DNA of 64,000 nucleotides from Pseudomonas argentinensis (lineage in GTDB: Bacteria > Pseudomonadota > Gammaproteobacteria > Pseudomonadales > Pseudomonadaceae). Every line of letters begins with the position of its first letter. The stretch's first letter is position 1. Position numbers and translations under genes: made by a program. The DNA lies in assembly GCF_001839655.2 (NCBI RefSeq), contig NZ_CP056087.1, positions 4,402,001 through 4,466,000 of the forward strand. The letters run 5' to 3'. Below are positions 28,107 to 37,956 of the stretch, in pieces. The notes beneath the pieces are model-generated. The model saw only the letters and a list, made by a program, of their open reading frames with translations, searched no databases and was not told the origin of the DNA.

Positions 28107-31100
28107 AACGTTTCTCCAGGGTGCTATAGCCCATACCTACGCCCTTGTTGACCTTGAGCTGCACGGCAACCCGCTCCTTGAGCGCCTCGACGTGGCTGAT
28201 CACGCCGATCATCTTGCCGCTGGCGTTGAGATTGTCGAGGGCATCGAGGGCCACTTCCAGGGTTTCGCCATCCAGCGTGCCGAAGCCTTCGTCGAGAAAC
28301 AGCGAGTCGATGCGCGTCTTGTGGCTGACCAGATCGGACAGCGCCAGGGCCAGGGCCAGGCTGACCAGAAAACTCTCGCCACCGGACAGGGTTCGGGTGT
28401 CGCGGGCCACGTCGCCCTGCCAGGTATCGATCACCTCCAGCTCCAGCTCGCCCAGGGATTTGCGCGCCAGCTGATAGCGGCCGTGCAGGCGCAGCAACTG
28501 ACCATTGGCCAGGTGCACCAGGTGGCCGAGGGTCAGGCCCTGGGCGAAGCGCCGGTACTTGGCGCCATCGGCCGAGCCGATCAGGCTGTTGAGCTGCTGC
28601 CAGCTGTCGAACTCGCCTTGCTGCCGGGCGATGGCCTCGAACAGCGCCTGCTGGTTGAGCCGACGCTGATCGTCGCCCTGCAGTTGCCCGCGAATTTCGC
28701 CCTGGCGCTGGCCGAGTTGCTTCAGGGTCGCTTGCAGGCTCTGCAGCTGTTCATCCAGATACTCGGCGCTGTGTTCGGTCTGCGGCTCGGCACGCAGCGC
28801 GGCCAGTTGCCCCTGAGCGGCGGCATGCAATGCCCGGGCTTCGGTCTGGGCCTTTTCCAGGCGCTGCTTGAGCGCCTGCAGTTGCTCGCGCTGTTGGTCA
28901 TCGAGCGCGGCGCCGAGAAACTCCTCTTCATCGTTGAACGGGCTGCCGGCCAGTGCCGCCTGCCACTGCGCCGCGGCAGTCTGCTCTGCCTCGCGCAGGC
29001 CAACCTGGCGCTGCGCACAGCTGTCCAGGGTGATGCGCAGCTCCAGGCAACGGCGCTCGGCGCTGTGCCACCCGACCAGGGCTGCTTCGAGCTGGGCTGC
29101 CGCCCCGTCGAGCAGTTGGGCGACGATCGGCTCACCGCCCGCCTCCTGCCACCGCCCTTGCCACTGCTGCGCCTGCCTGTCGGCCTCGCCGGCCTGATGC
29201 AGCAATGCCGGTTGTTGCTGCGCCAGTGCCTGGCGCCGCTGTACCGCCCCGTGCCAGTGCTCGACATCGGCCTGACGCGCCGCCAGCCAGCTCGCGCCGT
29301 CCTCGGGTAACGCGTAGCCAAAGGCGGCCAGTTGCGCCGTCAGTTCGGCCTCGACCTGCTGCTGATGCCCACGCTGCGCCGCCAGCTGTTCGTCCAGCGC
29401 CTGTTGCGCCGCCTGGACACGGTCGCGATCACGCTCGACGGCGCCCAGTTGCTGCTGGGCCGCCGCGTGTTTCTGGCTGCTGATCGCGGCGTCCTGACGG
29501 GCGCGCTCGAGCTCCTGCTTGAGGCTGTCGAGCTGCTTCAAGGTCGCGTCGACCTCGACGCGCTCGGCAATCTGCCGGGTCTGTGCGGCGGCCAGCGCCG
29601 CCTCGTCTTTGGGCAATGGCTCGAGCACCTCGCCCTGGCGCTGCCAGGCAGCGGCCAGCGCGTCGAGCTGGCGCTGCAGGTCCTGCTCCTGCTCACGGCT
29701 CTGCGTCACCTGGGCCTGCAGCATGGCGACCTGATTGCCAAGGTTTTGGCCCTGCTCGGTCAATGCATCTAGGGTCTGCCGCGCGTCGTCGCGCTCGCGC
29801 TGCGTGGCCGACACGTCCAGCGTCTGGTAGGCGGCGATGGCCGGGTGCTCGATGGCGCCGCACAGCGGGCAGGGCTGATCGGCCTGCAACTGCGCACGGT
29901 AGGCCTCCAGGGCCTGGATACGCTGCTCCTGCTCGAGCAGTTTGTCCTGATCGCTCAGCCTCTGTTTGACTTCGCGGTAGCGCTCGCGCAGGGCCGTGCG
30001 CTGCGCTTCGCGTTCGCCCAGGCCCTGCAATTGCCTGGCGAGGCTGGCGGTAACGCGCTGCAGTTGCTGGGTGAGTTGCGCGCGCCGTTCGGCCAGCTGC
30101 GCCAGTTGCTCCAGCGCGCTGCCGCGGGCATGCACCTGCTGCCAGTGCGTGCGCCAGTCGCTTTCGCTGCGCCCGGCCAGGGCGGTTTGCCAGCGCCCCT
30201 GCACCTCGGCGACCCGCTGTTCGGCATCGACCTTGGCCTGGGCCACGGCCTGCAGCGACTGCGCGAGGCGGCTCAGGTCGAGCTCGAGCTGCTGAAGCTG
30301 CTCGGCGCCCGCCTGCTGCCTGGCCTGCAACCCGGCTATCGCCTGCCTGGCCTGATCGCGCACCGCGAAGGCGCGCTGCCAGCCGCTGAGTTGGGCGCTC
30401 AGCCGCTCCTGGTCGGCCGAAGCCTGCAACTGCGCATCGAGGGCGCGACACTCCTCCTCCAGCCGCTGCAAAGCCTGGTGCTTTTCCAGGGAGACTGCCG
30501 CGCTGGCCCTGGCGGCCTGGTGCAGATGGTCGTGCAGCCGCGCTTGGGCTTCGGCGAGTTGCTGTCGATGGGCGCGCTGTTCCTCCTCGCTGGCAGCCAG
30601 CACACGGGCGGCCTCACGCCGGGCCTGATAAGCCGGCTGCAGGCGCTGTGCGGGCGCGCTGTCACGCAAGCGTTTCAGTTCGTCCGCGGCCTCCTGCTCG
30701 GCCTGGGTGGCTGCCTCGACCTGAGCCGCCGCCGCGGCGACCTGCGTTTCGGCACGTGCCAGGTCGGTCAACCACTGACGCTGCCGGCCGGCTTCGGCAG
30801 AGGCTGCTTGCGTCGCGCCCTCCTCGGCCGCCAGTTGCCCCGCCTCGTCGGCGAGTGCCTGGCGTTGCGCGTCATCGAGCAACTCGACGCCCTCGGCGCG
30901 GGCGCGCAACTGGTCGAGTGCGCTCTTCACCTCACGGGTCTGCTCGAACACCCGCTGGGAAATCAGCCCGTAGATATCGGTGCCGGTCAGCTCTTCGAGC
31001 AGTTCGGCGCGCTGGTTGGCGGAGGCTTCGAGAAAGGCCGCGAAACCGCCCTGGGCCAGCAGCATCGACTTGGTGAAGCGGCCGAAATCCAGGCCGGTGA

Positions 31101-31509
31101 GGCGCTCTACCTCCCTGGGCTTTTCGCTGAGTTTGTCGGTGATGATCTCGCCGTCCAGCCGCGCCAGCTCGGCCTTGGCGCCCTGCAGCGCACCATCGGC
31201 CTTGTCCCGCGCCCGGCGCTGGCTCCAGAACGCCCGGTAACTCTGGCCCTTCACCGCAAACTCGACCTCGGCCAGGCACTCGGCGGTGTGCCGGGTCATC
31301 AGCTCGTTCTCGCCACCGACCTTGTCCATGCGCGGGGTGCGGTGATACAGCGCCAGGCAGATGGCGTCGAGCAGCGTGGTCTTGCCCGCCCCGGTCGGCC
31401 CGGTGATGGCGAACAGGCCGTTGCTGGCGAACGGCTCGGCGGTGAAATCGATCTTCCACTCGCCCTTGAGCGAGTTGAGGTTCTTCAGGCGCAGGCTGAG
31501 GATTTTCAT
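28096..31509 (-). CDS. sbcC: Exonuclease subunit SbcC (SMC-like ATPase)
   Basis: ATPase subunit of the SbcCD nuclease, which cuts hairpins and protein-blocked DNA ends. 1137 residues: Walker A GPTGAGKTTLLDA at about 38-50; two very long coiled-coil arms rich in Q, A, E and L; a zinc hook CPLC at about 546-549; the ABC signature LSGGESFLVSLALALALS; and Walker B SLFLDEGFGTLDGE. Complete. Its partner sbcD normally sits directly upstream, but here it is 6.7 kb away (38170-39387) with unrelated genes between. The upstream 168 bases are shared with a divergent sugar dehydrogenase gene, so sbcC must rely on a new or internal promoter. Confidence 0.96.
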   Translation of the reverse strand: MKILSLRLKNLNSLKGEWKIDFTAEPFASNGLFAITGPTGAGKTTLLDAICLALYHRTPRMDKVGGENELMTRHTAECLAEVEFAVKGQSYRAFWSQRRARDKADGALQGAKAELARLDGEIITDKLSEKPREVERLTGLDFGRFTKSMLLAQGGFAAFLEASANQRAELLEELTGTDIYGLISQRVFEQTREVKSALDQLRARAEGVELLDDAQRQALADEAGQLAAEEGATQAASAEAGRQRQWLTDLARAETQVAAAAAQVEAATQAEQEAADELKRLRDSAPAQRLQPAYQARREAARVLAASEEEQRAHRQQLAEAQARLHDHLHQAARASAAVSLEKHQALQRLEEECRALDAQLQASADQERLSAQLSGWQRAFAVRDQARQAIAGLQARQQAGAEQLQQLELDLSRLAQSLQAVAQAKVDAEQRVAEVQGRWQTALAGRSESDWRTHWQQVHARGSALEQLAQLAERRAQLTQQLQRVTASLARQLQGLGEREAQRTALRERYREVKQRLSDQDKLLEQEQRIQALEAYRAQLQADQPCPLCGAIEHPAIAAYQTLDVSATQRERDDARQTLDALTEQGQNLGNQVAMLQAQVTQSREQEQDLQRQLDALAAAWQRQGEVLEPLPKDEAALAAAQTRQIAERVEVDATLKQLDSLKQELERARQDAAISSQKHAAAQQQLGAVERDRDRVQAAQQALDEQLAAQRGHQQQVEAELTAQLAAFGYALPEDGASWLAARQADVEHWHGAVQRRQALAQQQPALLHQAGEADRQAQQWQGRWQEAGGEPIVAQLLDGAAAQLEAALVGWHSAERRCLELRITLDSCAQRQVGLREAEQTAAAQWQAALAGSPFNDEEEFLGAALDDQQREQLQALKQRLEKAQTEARALHAAAQGQLAALRAEPQTEHSAEYLDEQLQSLQATLKQLGQRQGEIRGQLQGDDQRRLNQQALFEAIARQQGEFDSWQQLNSLIGSADGAKYRRFAQGLTLGHLVHLANGQLLRLHGRYQLARKSLGELELEVIDTWQGDVARDTRTLSGGESFLVSLALALALSDLVSHKTRIDSLFLDEGFGTLDGETLEVALDALDNLNASGKMIGVISHVEALKERVAVQLKVNKGVGMGYSTLEKRYAV

Positions 31510-31604
31510 GGCGGCAGGGCTGGGCTCGAAACGGTAGCAGGCGGCTATTGTGGCATTGTTGCCGGGTCACCGGGCCTTGCCGACCGCAGTCGTTGACGCG
31601 GGTG

Positions 31605-31625
31605 GTAACAAAAACGTCCTGTTAC
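31605..31625. promoter_or_regulatory. Inverted repeat in the sbcC/sugar dehydrogenase gap
   Basis: GTAACA and TGTTAC are perfect complements separated by nine bases, 53 bases before the sugar dehydrogenase start. The size fits a dimeric regulator site, but the regulator is unknown and a chance match cannot be excluded. Confidence 0.35.
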
Positions 31626-31677
31626 ATCTGCGCCGCCCGGGTAACGTGTGAGGTTCGCTTATCAGGAGAGATTCGCC

Positions 31678-32805
31678 ATGACCCGTCCCGCTCATCTTTT
31701 GCTCGGTGGTATCGCACTCGGTCTCGCCAGCCTCGGCGCCCAGGCGGCAGAGGCCCTGCCCCAGGCACAGTGGCCATTCACTGCCGAGCCTCGTGTCACC
31801 CTCGACGAGCCCTGGGCGATGACCTTCCTGCCCGACGGCACGCTGCTGGTCACCGAGAAGCGCGGCGTGCTCAAGCATGTCGACCCGAAGAGCGGTAAAA
31901 GCAGCGATATCGCCGGCGTGCCGGAAGTGGCCTATGGCGGCCAGGGCGGTTTTGGCGACGTGATCCTGCACCCGGACTTCGCCAACAATCACTACGTCTA
32001 TATCAGCTATGCCGAAGCCGGTGAGGGTGACACCCGCGGCGCTGCGGTCGCCCGCGCCAAGCTGCAACTCGGTGACGATGGCGGCGGCGCCCTGACCGAG
32101 CTCGGCGTGATCTGGCAGCAGACGCCGAAGGTCAGCGGCAGTGGCCACTACGGTCATCGCCTGGCCTTTGGCCCGGACGGCAAGCTGTGGATCACCTCCA
32201 GCGAGCGGCAGAAGTTCACCCCGGCCCAGAACATGCGAGCCAACCTCGGCAAGCTGGTGCGCCTCAACGACGACGGCAGCCTGCCGGGCGACAACCCGTT
32301 CGCCGACCAGGGCGGCGTGGCCGCGCAGGTCTGGTCGCTGGGCCACCGCAACATGCTCGGCATCGCCTTCGACGCCAACGACAAGCTCTGGGTACACGAA
32401 ATGGGCCCGGCCGGCGGCGACGAGCTGAACCTGATCGTACGCGGCGAAAACTACGGCTACCCCGAGGTCTCCAACGGTGACCACTACGGCGGCAAGCCGA
32501 TCCCTGACCACGATACCCGCCCGGATTTCGAGGCACCGAAGATCACCTGGAACCCGGTCATCTCGCCGGCAGGCTTCGTCATCTATGAGGGCGAGCATTT
32601 CCCCGGCTGGGACGGCGCCGGGCTGATCGGCGGGCTGTCCTCCCAGGCGCTGGTACGCGTCGCCTTCGACGGCGACAGCGCCCGCGAGGCCGAGCGCTAC
32701 GACATGGGCGCGCGCATCCGCGAAGTGGAGCAAGGGCCGGATGGCAGCGTATGGCTGCTGGAAGACGGCAGCGGCGGCCGGCTGCTGGAGTTGCAACCCA
32801 AGTAG
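31678..32805 (+). CDS. PQQ-dependent aldose sugar dehydrogenase, periplasmic
   Basis: A 375-residue soluble sugar dehydrogenase of the GSDH/YliI family, oxidising aldoses with pyrroloquinoline quinone in the periplasm. The signal peptide ends LGAQAAEA. Family motifs include [34 protein letters not shown], the putative catalytic His in [32 protein letters not shown] and [16 protein letters not shown]. The ATG follows AGGAGAG at seven bases. It is a single gene ending at a strong bidirectional terminator. PQQ synthesis genes are not in the window. It lies between sbcC and sbcD, so it is likely a lineage-specific insertion. Confidence 0.88.
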   Translation: MTRPAHLLLGGIALGLASLGAQAAEALPQAQWPFTAEPRVTLDEPWAMTFLPDGTLLVTEKRGVLKHVDPKSGKSSDIAGVPEVAYGGQGGFGDVILHPDFANNHYVYISYAEAGEGDTRGAAVARAKLQLGDDGGGALTELGVIWQQTPKVSGSGHYGHRLAFGPDGKLWITSSERQKFTPAQNMRANLGKLVRLNDDGSLPGDNPFADQGGVAAQVWSLGHRNMLGIAFDANDKLWVHEMGPAGGDELNLIVRGENYGYPEVSNGDHYGGKPIPDHDTRPDFEAPKITWNPVISPAGFVIYEGEHFPGWDGAGLIGGLSSQALVRVAFDGDSAREAERYDMGARIREVEQGPDGSVWLLEDGSGGRLLELQPK

Positions 32806-32825
32806 CCCGCGCAGAGGTAGCGCAC

Positions 32826-32855
32826 AAAAAACCGCAGCCTGACTGCGGTTTTTTT
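32826..32855. terminator. Bidirectional terminator
   Basis: AAAAAACCGCAG pairs with CTGCGGTTTTTT around CCTGA. Each strand has a T-run after the stem, so it can end both the sugar dehydrogenase and the convergent carrier gene. Confidence 0.9.
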
Positions 32856-32870
32856 ATGCCGATATTGGCC

Positions 32871-34172
32871 TCAGTAGACGAACGTCAGCAGCCCATTGAA
32901 CACCAGCGCCGCCACGAAACCGATGGGCGCGGCCTGGAACAGCAGCTGCGGGAACAGCGCGGCGCGGCTCTGCTCCGAGGTGCAGGAGCCGAGGATCAGG
33001 CTGCCGCCCGAGGAGAATGGCGAGATCGAGGTGGCTTGAGCGCCGACCACGATGGCGATGAACAGCACCATCGGCTCCAGGCCCAGCGACTGCGCGATCG
33101 GCAACACCATGGGGAACAGCGCCGGCGTCACCACGCCCAGGGTGCTGGAGAACAGCGACATGAACGCCGCCACCACACCGAACACCACCGGCACCAGAAG
33201 CGGTGGAATGCTGCCGCCGATCCACGAGGCCAGCACATCGATGGTACCCGCCTTGATCGCCACCGAGATCAGCATGCCCACGCCGCAGATCATGATCAGC
33301 GTGCCCCAGGGCACCGAGGCCATGGCCTTGCGCTCGTCGCCCAGCTTGAGCAGCAGGGCGATGACCGAGAACAGGCTGGCGATCAGGCCGATATCCATCT
33401 TCGAATTGATGAAGCTGATGGTGGCGTTGGCTGGCAGCAGGATATGGGCAATGGGCGCAGCCAGTACGATGGCCATCATCGCCAGGGTCAGCCACAGGGT
33501 GATTTTCTGCTCACGGTTCAGTGCCGTCGGCTCGCTGGCATCGAACACCGCGGCCTTCATCGCACGGCCATCGCGGGTCAGGAACACGAACGCCGAGATC
33601 ACCAGCACTGGAATGATCAGGGTGCTGGCGAAGATCCCGAAGGCGTTGATAAAGGCATCGTTGTCACTGATGCCGGCATTGGTCATCAGGCCACGAAAGA
33701 TGATACCGCTCTGGCTGGACATGAAGTTGGCACCGCTCAGGGCGCCATAGTTCACCGCCATGCCGCCGACGATCAGGCTCATGCCGGTGCGCTGGCAGAG
33801 CAACAGGGTGATCGGCGCCATGAACGCCAGTACGGTGTAGTACCCGGCGCCCATCGCGGCAATCACCGTGGCCGTGAAGAATACCGCGAAGGGCAGCAAC
33901 TGCGGCACCTTGCGGCAGTGATAGATAAGGTGCTCGGCGAGCTTTTCCAGGGTACCGTTGACCGTGGCGAAGCTGTAGAACAGGCACACTGAGAAGATGA
34001 TGAAGAAGATCTTCAGTGGCCACATGCCGATGACATCGGACGGGCTCAGGCCCATGCCGAAACAGCCGATCAGGTAGGCGAAGGCAATGGCGAACAGACC
34101 GATGTTGATCTTGGTCTTGTAGCCGAGGGCGACCGCGACAACGATGGCCGCGACGACGATGATACTCATCAT
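32871..34172 (-). CDS. MatC/SLC13-like dicarboxylate or organic-anion permease
   Basis: A 433-residue inner-membrane protein with about 11-12 hydrophobic helices. The N-terminal part (MSIIVVAAIVVAVALGYKTKINIGLFAIAFAYLIG) matches the MatC_N type of dicarboxylate carriers. Two repeated motifs, GALSGANFMSSQSGI and TSISPFSSGGSLILG, look like the paired substrate loops of the SLC13/ion-transporter fold. The start follows AGGAAA weakly. It is 33 bases downstream of an amidohydrolase gene on the same strand, and a GntR regulator is divergent from that gene, so the pair probably imports and opens a carboxylated lactone or similar compound. Substrate unknown. Confidence 0.8.
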   Translation of the reverse strand: MMSIIVVAAIVVAVALGYKTKINIGLFAIAFAYLIGCFGMGLSPSDVIGMWPLKIFFIIFSVCLFYSFATVNGTLEKLAEHLIYHCRKVPQLLPFAVFFTATVIAAMGAGYYTVLAFMAPITLLLCQRTGMSLIVGGMAVNYGALSGANFMSSQSGIIFRGLMTNAGISDNDAFINAFGIFASTLIIPVLVISAFVFLTRDGRAMKAAVFDASEPTALNREQKITLWLTLAMMAIVLAAPIAHILLPANATISFINSKMDIGLIASLFSVIALLLKLGDERKAMASVPWGTLIMICGVGMLISVAIKAGTIDVLASWIGGSIPPLLVPVVFGVVAAFMSLFSSTLGVVTPALFPMVLPIAQSLGLEPMVLFIAIVVGAQATSISPFSSGGSLILGSCTSEQSRAALFPQLLFQAAPIGFVAALVFNGLLTFVY

Positions 34173-34205
34173 GATGAGGGGTTTCCTGTTGTTGTTCGAA
34201 TGGGA

Positions 34206-35036
34206 TCAGCGGTTGTTGGAGAAACCGAAAAGGCGGGCCGGGTTGGCGACCAGGACCTGGTGACGCTCGGCCGCATCCGGCAACAGCGCCTCGATCAATT
34301 CGAACTGCTCGGCATAGTCTGTCCGATCTTCGAACTGGGTGTTGGGCCAATCGCTGCCCCACAGGAAGCGCTCGATACCGCCGGCCGCTGCACGCACCTG
34401 CGCCAGCACGGCGGCGCACTGCAGTGGATCGGTCTTGCTGCGGTAGGCAGCCGAGAGCTTCAGCCACACTCGCGAGTCGCCGAGCAATTGCAGAAATGCC
34501 TGGTGGTCCGGGTTTTGCGCATCGATACCGCCGGTTGGCAGGCCGAAATGGTCGATCACCAGGTTGACACCGGTGGCGACGATGGCCGGCACGATCTGCG
34601 CCAGGTCATCGATGCCCCGCTGGATTTCCACCTGCCAGCCGCGCCCTGCCAGGCGCTCGAACAAGGCGTTCCAGGCGGCGCCGGTGTACTCCTGCAATTG
34701 CTTGCCGATCAGGTTCAGGCGAATGCCCACCACGCCAGCAGCGGCGAGTTCGTCCAGCTCGGCATCGCTGACGGTCACATCGACCACCGCCACCGCGCGC
34801 AGGCGCTCGGGATGGCGGCGCAGGGCCTCGACCATGAAGCCGTTGTCGGCGCCGAGAAAGCTCGGCTGGATCAGCACGCCGTGGGACAGGCCGTGTCGGT
34901 CCAGGTGGGCGAGGTACTGCTCGACCAAGGCGTCGTAGTGCGGGCTGTAACGGCGGCTGGCGACCATCGGCAGATCCTGGCGAAAGATATGCGCGTGGCT
35001 GTCGATGCCGGTAATGGCAGGGCTGGCGATGCTCAT
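34206..35036 (-). CDS. Amidohydrolase-2 family TIM-barrel hydrolase
   Basis: A 276-residue metal-dependent hydrolase. GIDSHAHIF holds the metal-binding His-x-His, IDHFGLP carries the later conserved His, and LWGSDWPN the catalytic Asp. The arrangement resembles 2-pyrone-4,6-dicarboxylate lactonase and related lactone hydrolases. The start MSIASPAITGIDSHAH is chosen because the family N-terminus begins there; the longer frame is not protein-like. First gene of the two-gene operon with the MatC-like carrier. A carboxylated lactone is a reasonable substrate guess from the family and the transporter, but it is only inference. Confidence 0.82.
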   Translation of the reverse strand: MSIASPAITGIDSHAHIFRQDLPMVASRRYSPHYDALVEQYLAHLDRHGLSHGVLIQPSFLGADNGFMVEALRRHPERLRAVAVVDVTVSDAELDELAAAGVVGIRLNLIGKQLQEYTGAAWNALFERLAGRGWQVEIQRGIDDLAQIVPAIVATGVNLVIDHFGLPTGGIDAQNPDHQAFLQLLGDSRVWLKLSAAYRSKTDPLQCAAVLAQVRAAAGGIERFLWGSDWPNTQFEDRTDYAEQFELIEALLPDAAERHQVLVANPARLFGFSNNR

Positions 35037-35108
35037 TGGGGCGTACCTGATCGATTGTTGTGAAGGCCGACAGCAGGGCCGGCCCTTGTTATCACGACAT
35101 GCAGTCAT

Positions 35109-35132
35109 ATATATGAATAGTTGACCATATAT
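35109..35132. promoter_or_regulatory. Candidate GntR operator
   Basis: ATATATG and CATATAT form a perfect 7-base inverted repeat with a 10-base spacer in the divergent gap between the amidohydrolase gene and the GntR gene. It is AT-rich against a GC-rich background. Placement and symmetry suggest the operator for the neighbouring regulator. Confidence 0.5.
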
Positions 35133-35208
35133 TTGCTTCAGCCATTCTGTCAATCGATCAGCCGGTGTAGAGTGGCGCCAGCCTGTTGCAACCGGACCCC
35201 CAGACGCG

Positions 35209-35937
35209 ATGACCCTCGGATACGACCAACGCTTGCCGCTCTACCAACGACTGCGCGAGGAAATGCTCGCCAAGATCGCCGCTGGCGAGTGGTCGCCCGG
35301 CGCGCCGATCCCCACCGAAGCAGAACTGACCAAGCTTTACGGCGTGGCCATCGGCACGGTGCGCAAGGCGGTGGATACCCTGGTGAACGAGGGGCTGCTG
35401 CTGCGCAGCCAGGGCCGTGGCACCTTCGTGCGGCGGCCGAATTTCGACGCTTCCCTGGCGCGCTTCTTTCGTCAGGTGGATGCCAGCGGTGGCCGGGAAA
35501 TCCCCACCAGCCAGATTCTCTCCAAGGCGCTGCAAAAGCCCTCCAGGGAGATCGCCAAGGCGCTCGCCCTGAAAGCGGGCGAGCAGGTGCTGCGCCTCGA
35601 GCGCCTGCGGGTGATCAAGGATCGCACCCTGTTCCATGAAGAAATCTGGCTGCCCGCTTCGCGCTTCATCGTGCTGCTGGATATCGACTCGGCTACCTTC
35701 GGCGACCTGCTCTACCCCTTCTACGAGAAACAGTGCGGCCAGTGCATTGCCTCGGCCCGGGAAACCCTGACGGTGGGCTGCGCCGACGCGCAAATGGCCG
35801 GCACCCTGGCCATCGGCGAGGGCGACCCCATCGTGGTGATCGAACGCACGGCCCTGGGTTACGACCGCAGCCCGCTGGAGTACCGCCTGTCCCGCGCCGC
35901 AGCGGCCAACTTTCGCTACCAGATCGAGATCTGCTGA
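35209..35937 (+). CDS. GntR/HutC-type transcriptional regulator with UTRA domain
   Basis: A 242-residue repressor-like protein. The winged helix (PLYQRLREEMLAKIAAGEWSPGAPIPTEAELTKLYGVAIGTVRKAVDTLVNEGLLLRSQGRGTFV, split here by normal domain length) occupies residues 9-75, and a UTRA ligand domain follows (REIAKALALKAGEQVLRLERLR to the C-terminus). It is divergent from the amidohydrolase-carrier operon, with an inverted repeat in the gap. By family precedent it probably represses that operon until its substrate or a product binds the UTRA domain. Confidence 0.88.
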   Translation: MTLGYDQRLPLYQRLREEMLAKIAAGEWSPGAPIPTEAELTKLYGVAIGTVRKAVDTLVNEGLLLRSQGRGTFVRRPNFDASLARFFRQVDASGGREIPTSQILSKALQKPSREIAKALALKAGEQVLRLERLRVIKDRTLFHEEIWLPASRFIVLLDIDSATFGDLLYPFYEKQCGQCIASARETLTVGCADAQMAGTLAIGEGDPIVVIERTALGYDRSPLEYRLSRAAAANFRYQIEIC

Positions 35938-36207
35938 GCCCTCCCCGCTCGACCACCGCGCGATGCGCGCCTGCCGCCAGGCCTCGACCAGGCGCGTGGC
36001 GGGCTGGGTTGGCGCGACTGCTCGACGGTCGTCCGACGACCTGAAAGCCGCGTAACCAAGGGCTTGCAGCCATGGCGACGGTAAAAAACGTCGCGCCCGC
36101 ATCTTTTCGATTTACGCCGAGCTACTGAAGTGCTATCAGGTGCAGAAGGATCGCTGCCGGCTCGCACCGGCTGCCCTAACAAGAACAACAAGATCAGGAA
36201 TGCCCCC

Positions 36208-37842
36208 ATGAACAGCTTGCGTCGCTTGCCGATCAATCGTCGTCTGTGGCTCATCATCGCGATGCCGGTGCTGATGCTGGTGCTGCTCGGCGCCTACATG
36301 CTCAATCAGATCAGCCTTGGCCTGTACGCCGGCAAGGCGGAAAAGACCCAGCACGTGGTGCAGACCGCCGTGGGCATTCTCAAGCACTACCAGGGCCTGG
36401 AGGCCAGCGGCACGCTGAGCCGCGAGCAGGCGCAGAAGCAGGCGATCGAGGTGATCCGCAGCCTGCGTTACGGTGGCCAGGAGTATTTCTGGATCAACGA
36501 CCAGACGCCGACCATGATCATGCACCCGACCAATGCCAAGCTCGAGGGGCAGAACCTGTCGAGCATCAAGGACCCGGACGGCAAGGCGCTGTTCAACGAC
36601 ATGGTAGCCATCGCCAAGCGCCAGGGCGCCGGGCCGATCGACTACCGCTGGCCCAAGCCGGGCGCCAGCGAGCCGGTGCCGAAGATTTCCTATGTCGAGT
36701 TGTTCCAGCCCTGGGGCTGGATCATCGGTTCGGGCGTGTACGTCGACGACGTGCAGGCCGAGTTCAGGTCCCAGGCCCTGAAGGCGCTGGCCATCGGCCT
36801 ACCGGCCACCCTGCTGTTGATCGCCCTGGTGGTGATGATTTCGCGCAGCATCGCCGTGCCCTTGCAACAGGCCGTGACGGCCATGGCCAATATCGCCAGC
36901 GGCGAAGGCGACCTGACCCACAAGCTCGATGACCAGGGCCGCGATGAGCTGGCCGCACTGGCCGGGCACTTCAACGCCTTCACCGGCAAGATGCGCCAGG
37001 TGATCCGCCAGTTGCTCGACTCTGCCGCCTCGCTCGATCAGGCTGCTTCCTCGCTCGGCGACATTTCCAGCGCCGCGCAGCAGCACAGCCAGCAACAGGC
37101 CCAGCAGATGGAGCTGGTCGCCACCGCGGTGAACGAGGTGACCTACGGCGTGCAGGATGTGGCCAAGAACGCCGAGCACGCTTCCAGCGAAGTGCACACC
37201 GCCGAAGAACAGGCGCGCCAGGGTCAGCACAATATCGACGCCAGCCTGCAGCAGATCGACCAGCTGTCCGCCACCATCGACAAGGCCGTGGCGGTGATCG
37301 AGTCGCTGGCCAGCGAAAGCACGCAGATCGGCGGGGTGCTGGAGGTGATCCGCTCGATCGCCGAGCAGACCAACCTGCTGGCGCTCAACGCCGCCATCGA
37401 GGCCGCCCGGGCTGGCGAGCAGGGCCGCGGCTTTGCCGTGGTCGCCGACGAGGTACGCCTGCTGGCCCAGCGCACGCAGAAATCCACGGCGGAGATCCAG
37501 GGCATGATCGAGCGCCTGCAGGGCAATTCCCAGGCCGCGGTGAAAGCCATCGGCGACAGCAGCCAGGCCTCGCGCCTGACCGTCGAGCAGGCCAGCCAGG
37601 CCGGCGAGAGCCTGGCGCAGATCGCCCAATCGCTGCGCAACCTGACCGGCCTCAACGCCTCGATCGCCAGCGCCACGCTGCAGCAGTCCCATGTGGTCGA
37701 TGACATCAACCAGAACGTCACCCATACCGCGGCGCTGGCCCACAGCGCCGCCGACTCGGCCGAGCAATCCAGCGCGGCCAGCCAGCACCTCAAGCAACTG
37801 GCCGAGCAACTCGGTCGCCTGCTCGGGCAGTTCCGTATCTGA
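36208..37842 (+). CDS. Methyl-accepting chemotaxis protein with sCache-type sensor
   Basis: A 544-residue receptor: transmembrane helix at about 11-33, a periplasmic single-Cache domain ([20 protein letters not shown] is its hallmark), helix 2 near 190-212, HAMP ([24 protein letters not shown]), and a cytoplasmic signalling domain with the tip [36 protein letters not shown]. It should sense a small organic acid or similar ligand. The ATG follows CAGGAA at eight bases. It lies in the accessory block between sbcC and sbcD, next to the GntR/amidohydrolase/MatC set, so its ligand may be that pathway's substrate. No pentapeptide for CheR binding is seen at the C-terminus. Confidence 0.92.
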   Translation: MNSLRRLPINRRLWLIIAMPVLMLVLLGAYMLNQISLGLYAGKAEKTQHVVQTAVGILKHYQGLEASGTLSREQAQKQAIEVIRSLRYGGQEYFWINDQTPTMIMHPTNAKLEGQNLSSIKDPDGKALFNDMVAIAKRQGAGPIDYRWPKPGASEPVPKISYVELFQPWGWIIGSGVYVDDVQAEFRSQALKALAIGLPATLLLIALVVMISRSIAVPLQQAVTAMANIASGEGDLTHKLDDQGRDELAALAGHFNAFTGKMRQVIRQLLDSAASLDQAASSLGDISSAAQQHSQQQAQQMELVATAVNEVTYGVQDVAKNAEHASSEVHTAEEQARQGQHNIDASLQQIDQLSATIDKAVAVIESLASESTQIGGVLEVIRSIAEQTNLLALNAAIEAARAGEQGRGFAVVADEVRLLAQRTQKSTAEIQGMIERLQGNSQAAVKAIGDSSQASRLTVEQASQAGESLAQIAQSLRNLTGLNASIASATLQQSHVVDDINQNVTHTAALAHSAADSAEQSSAASQHLKQLAEQLGRLLGQFRI

Positions 37843-37881
37843 GTGCAGCCCTCGCGCCCGGCTCCCCGGAGCCGGGCCCAG

Positions 37882-37956
37882 GTGTCCGCCGCCAGTGAAG
37901 AACTGTCGGCCCGGGCATGCCGGCTGATCGAGCGGGTGAGTTTCTTCAGGGCCTGA
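37882..37956 (+). pseudogene. Fossil C-terminal tail of a second chemoreceptor
   Basis: Right after the intact receptor, 24 codons read VSAASEELSARA then CRLIERVSFFRA and stop. This matches the usual end of Pseudomonas chemoreceptors (AASEELSAQAxxLxxxVxxF). It has no start codon or upstream body and begins about 40 bases after the intact gene ends. It looks like the remnant of a deleted or recombined receptor gene. Its stop codon touches the family A element. Confidence 0.65.

Noticed and set aside
28096..31596. Long plus-strand frames opposite sbcC (up to 583 codons)
   Set aside because: They mirror the Gln/Ala/Leu-rich coiled coil of SbcC and have no motif of their own.
35938..36207. A possible sigma-28 (FliA) promoter before the chemoreceptor gene
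   Set aside because: TAAA at about 36083 and a GCCGA string downstream are present, but spacing and the -10 box do not fit the FliA pattern well.
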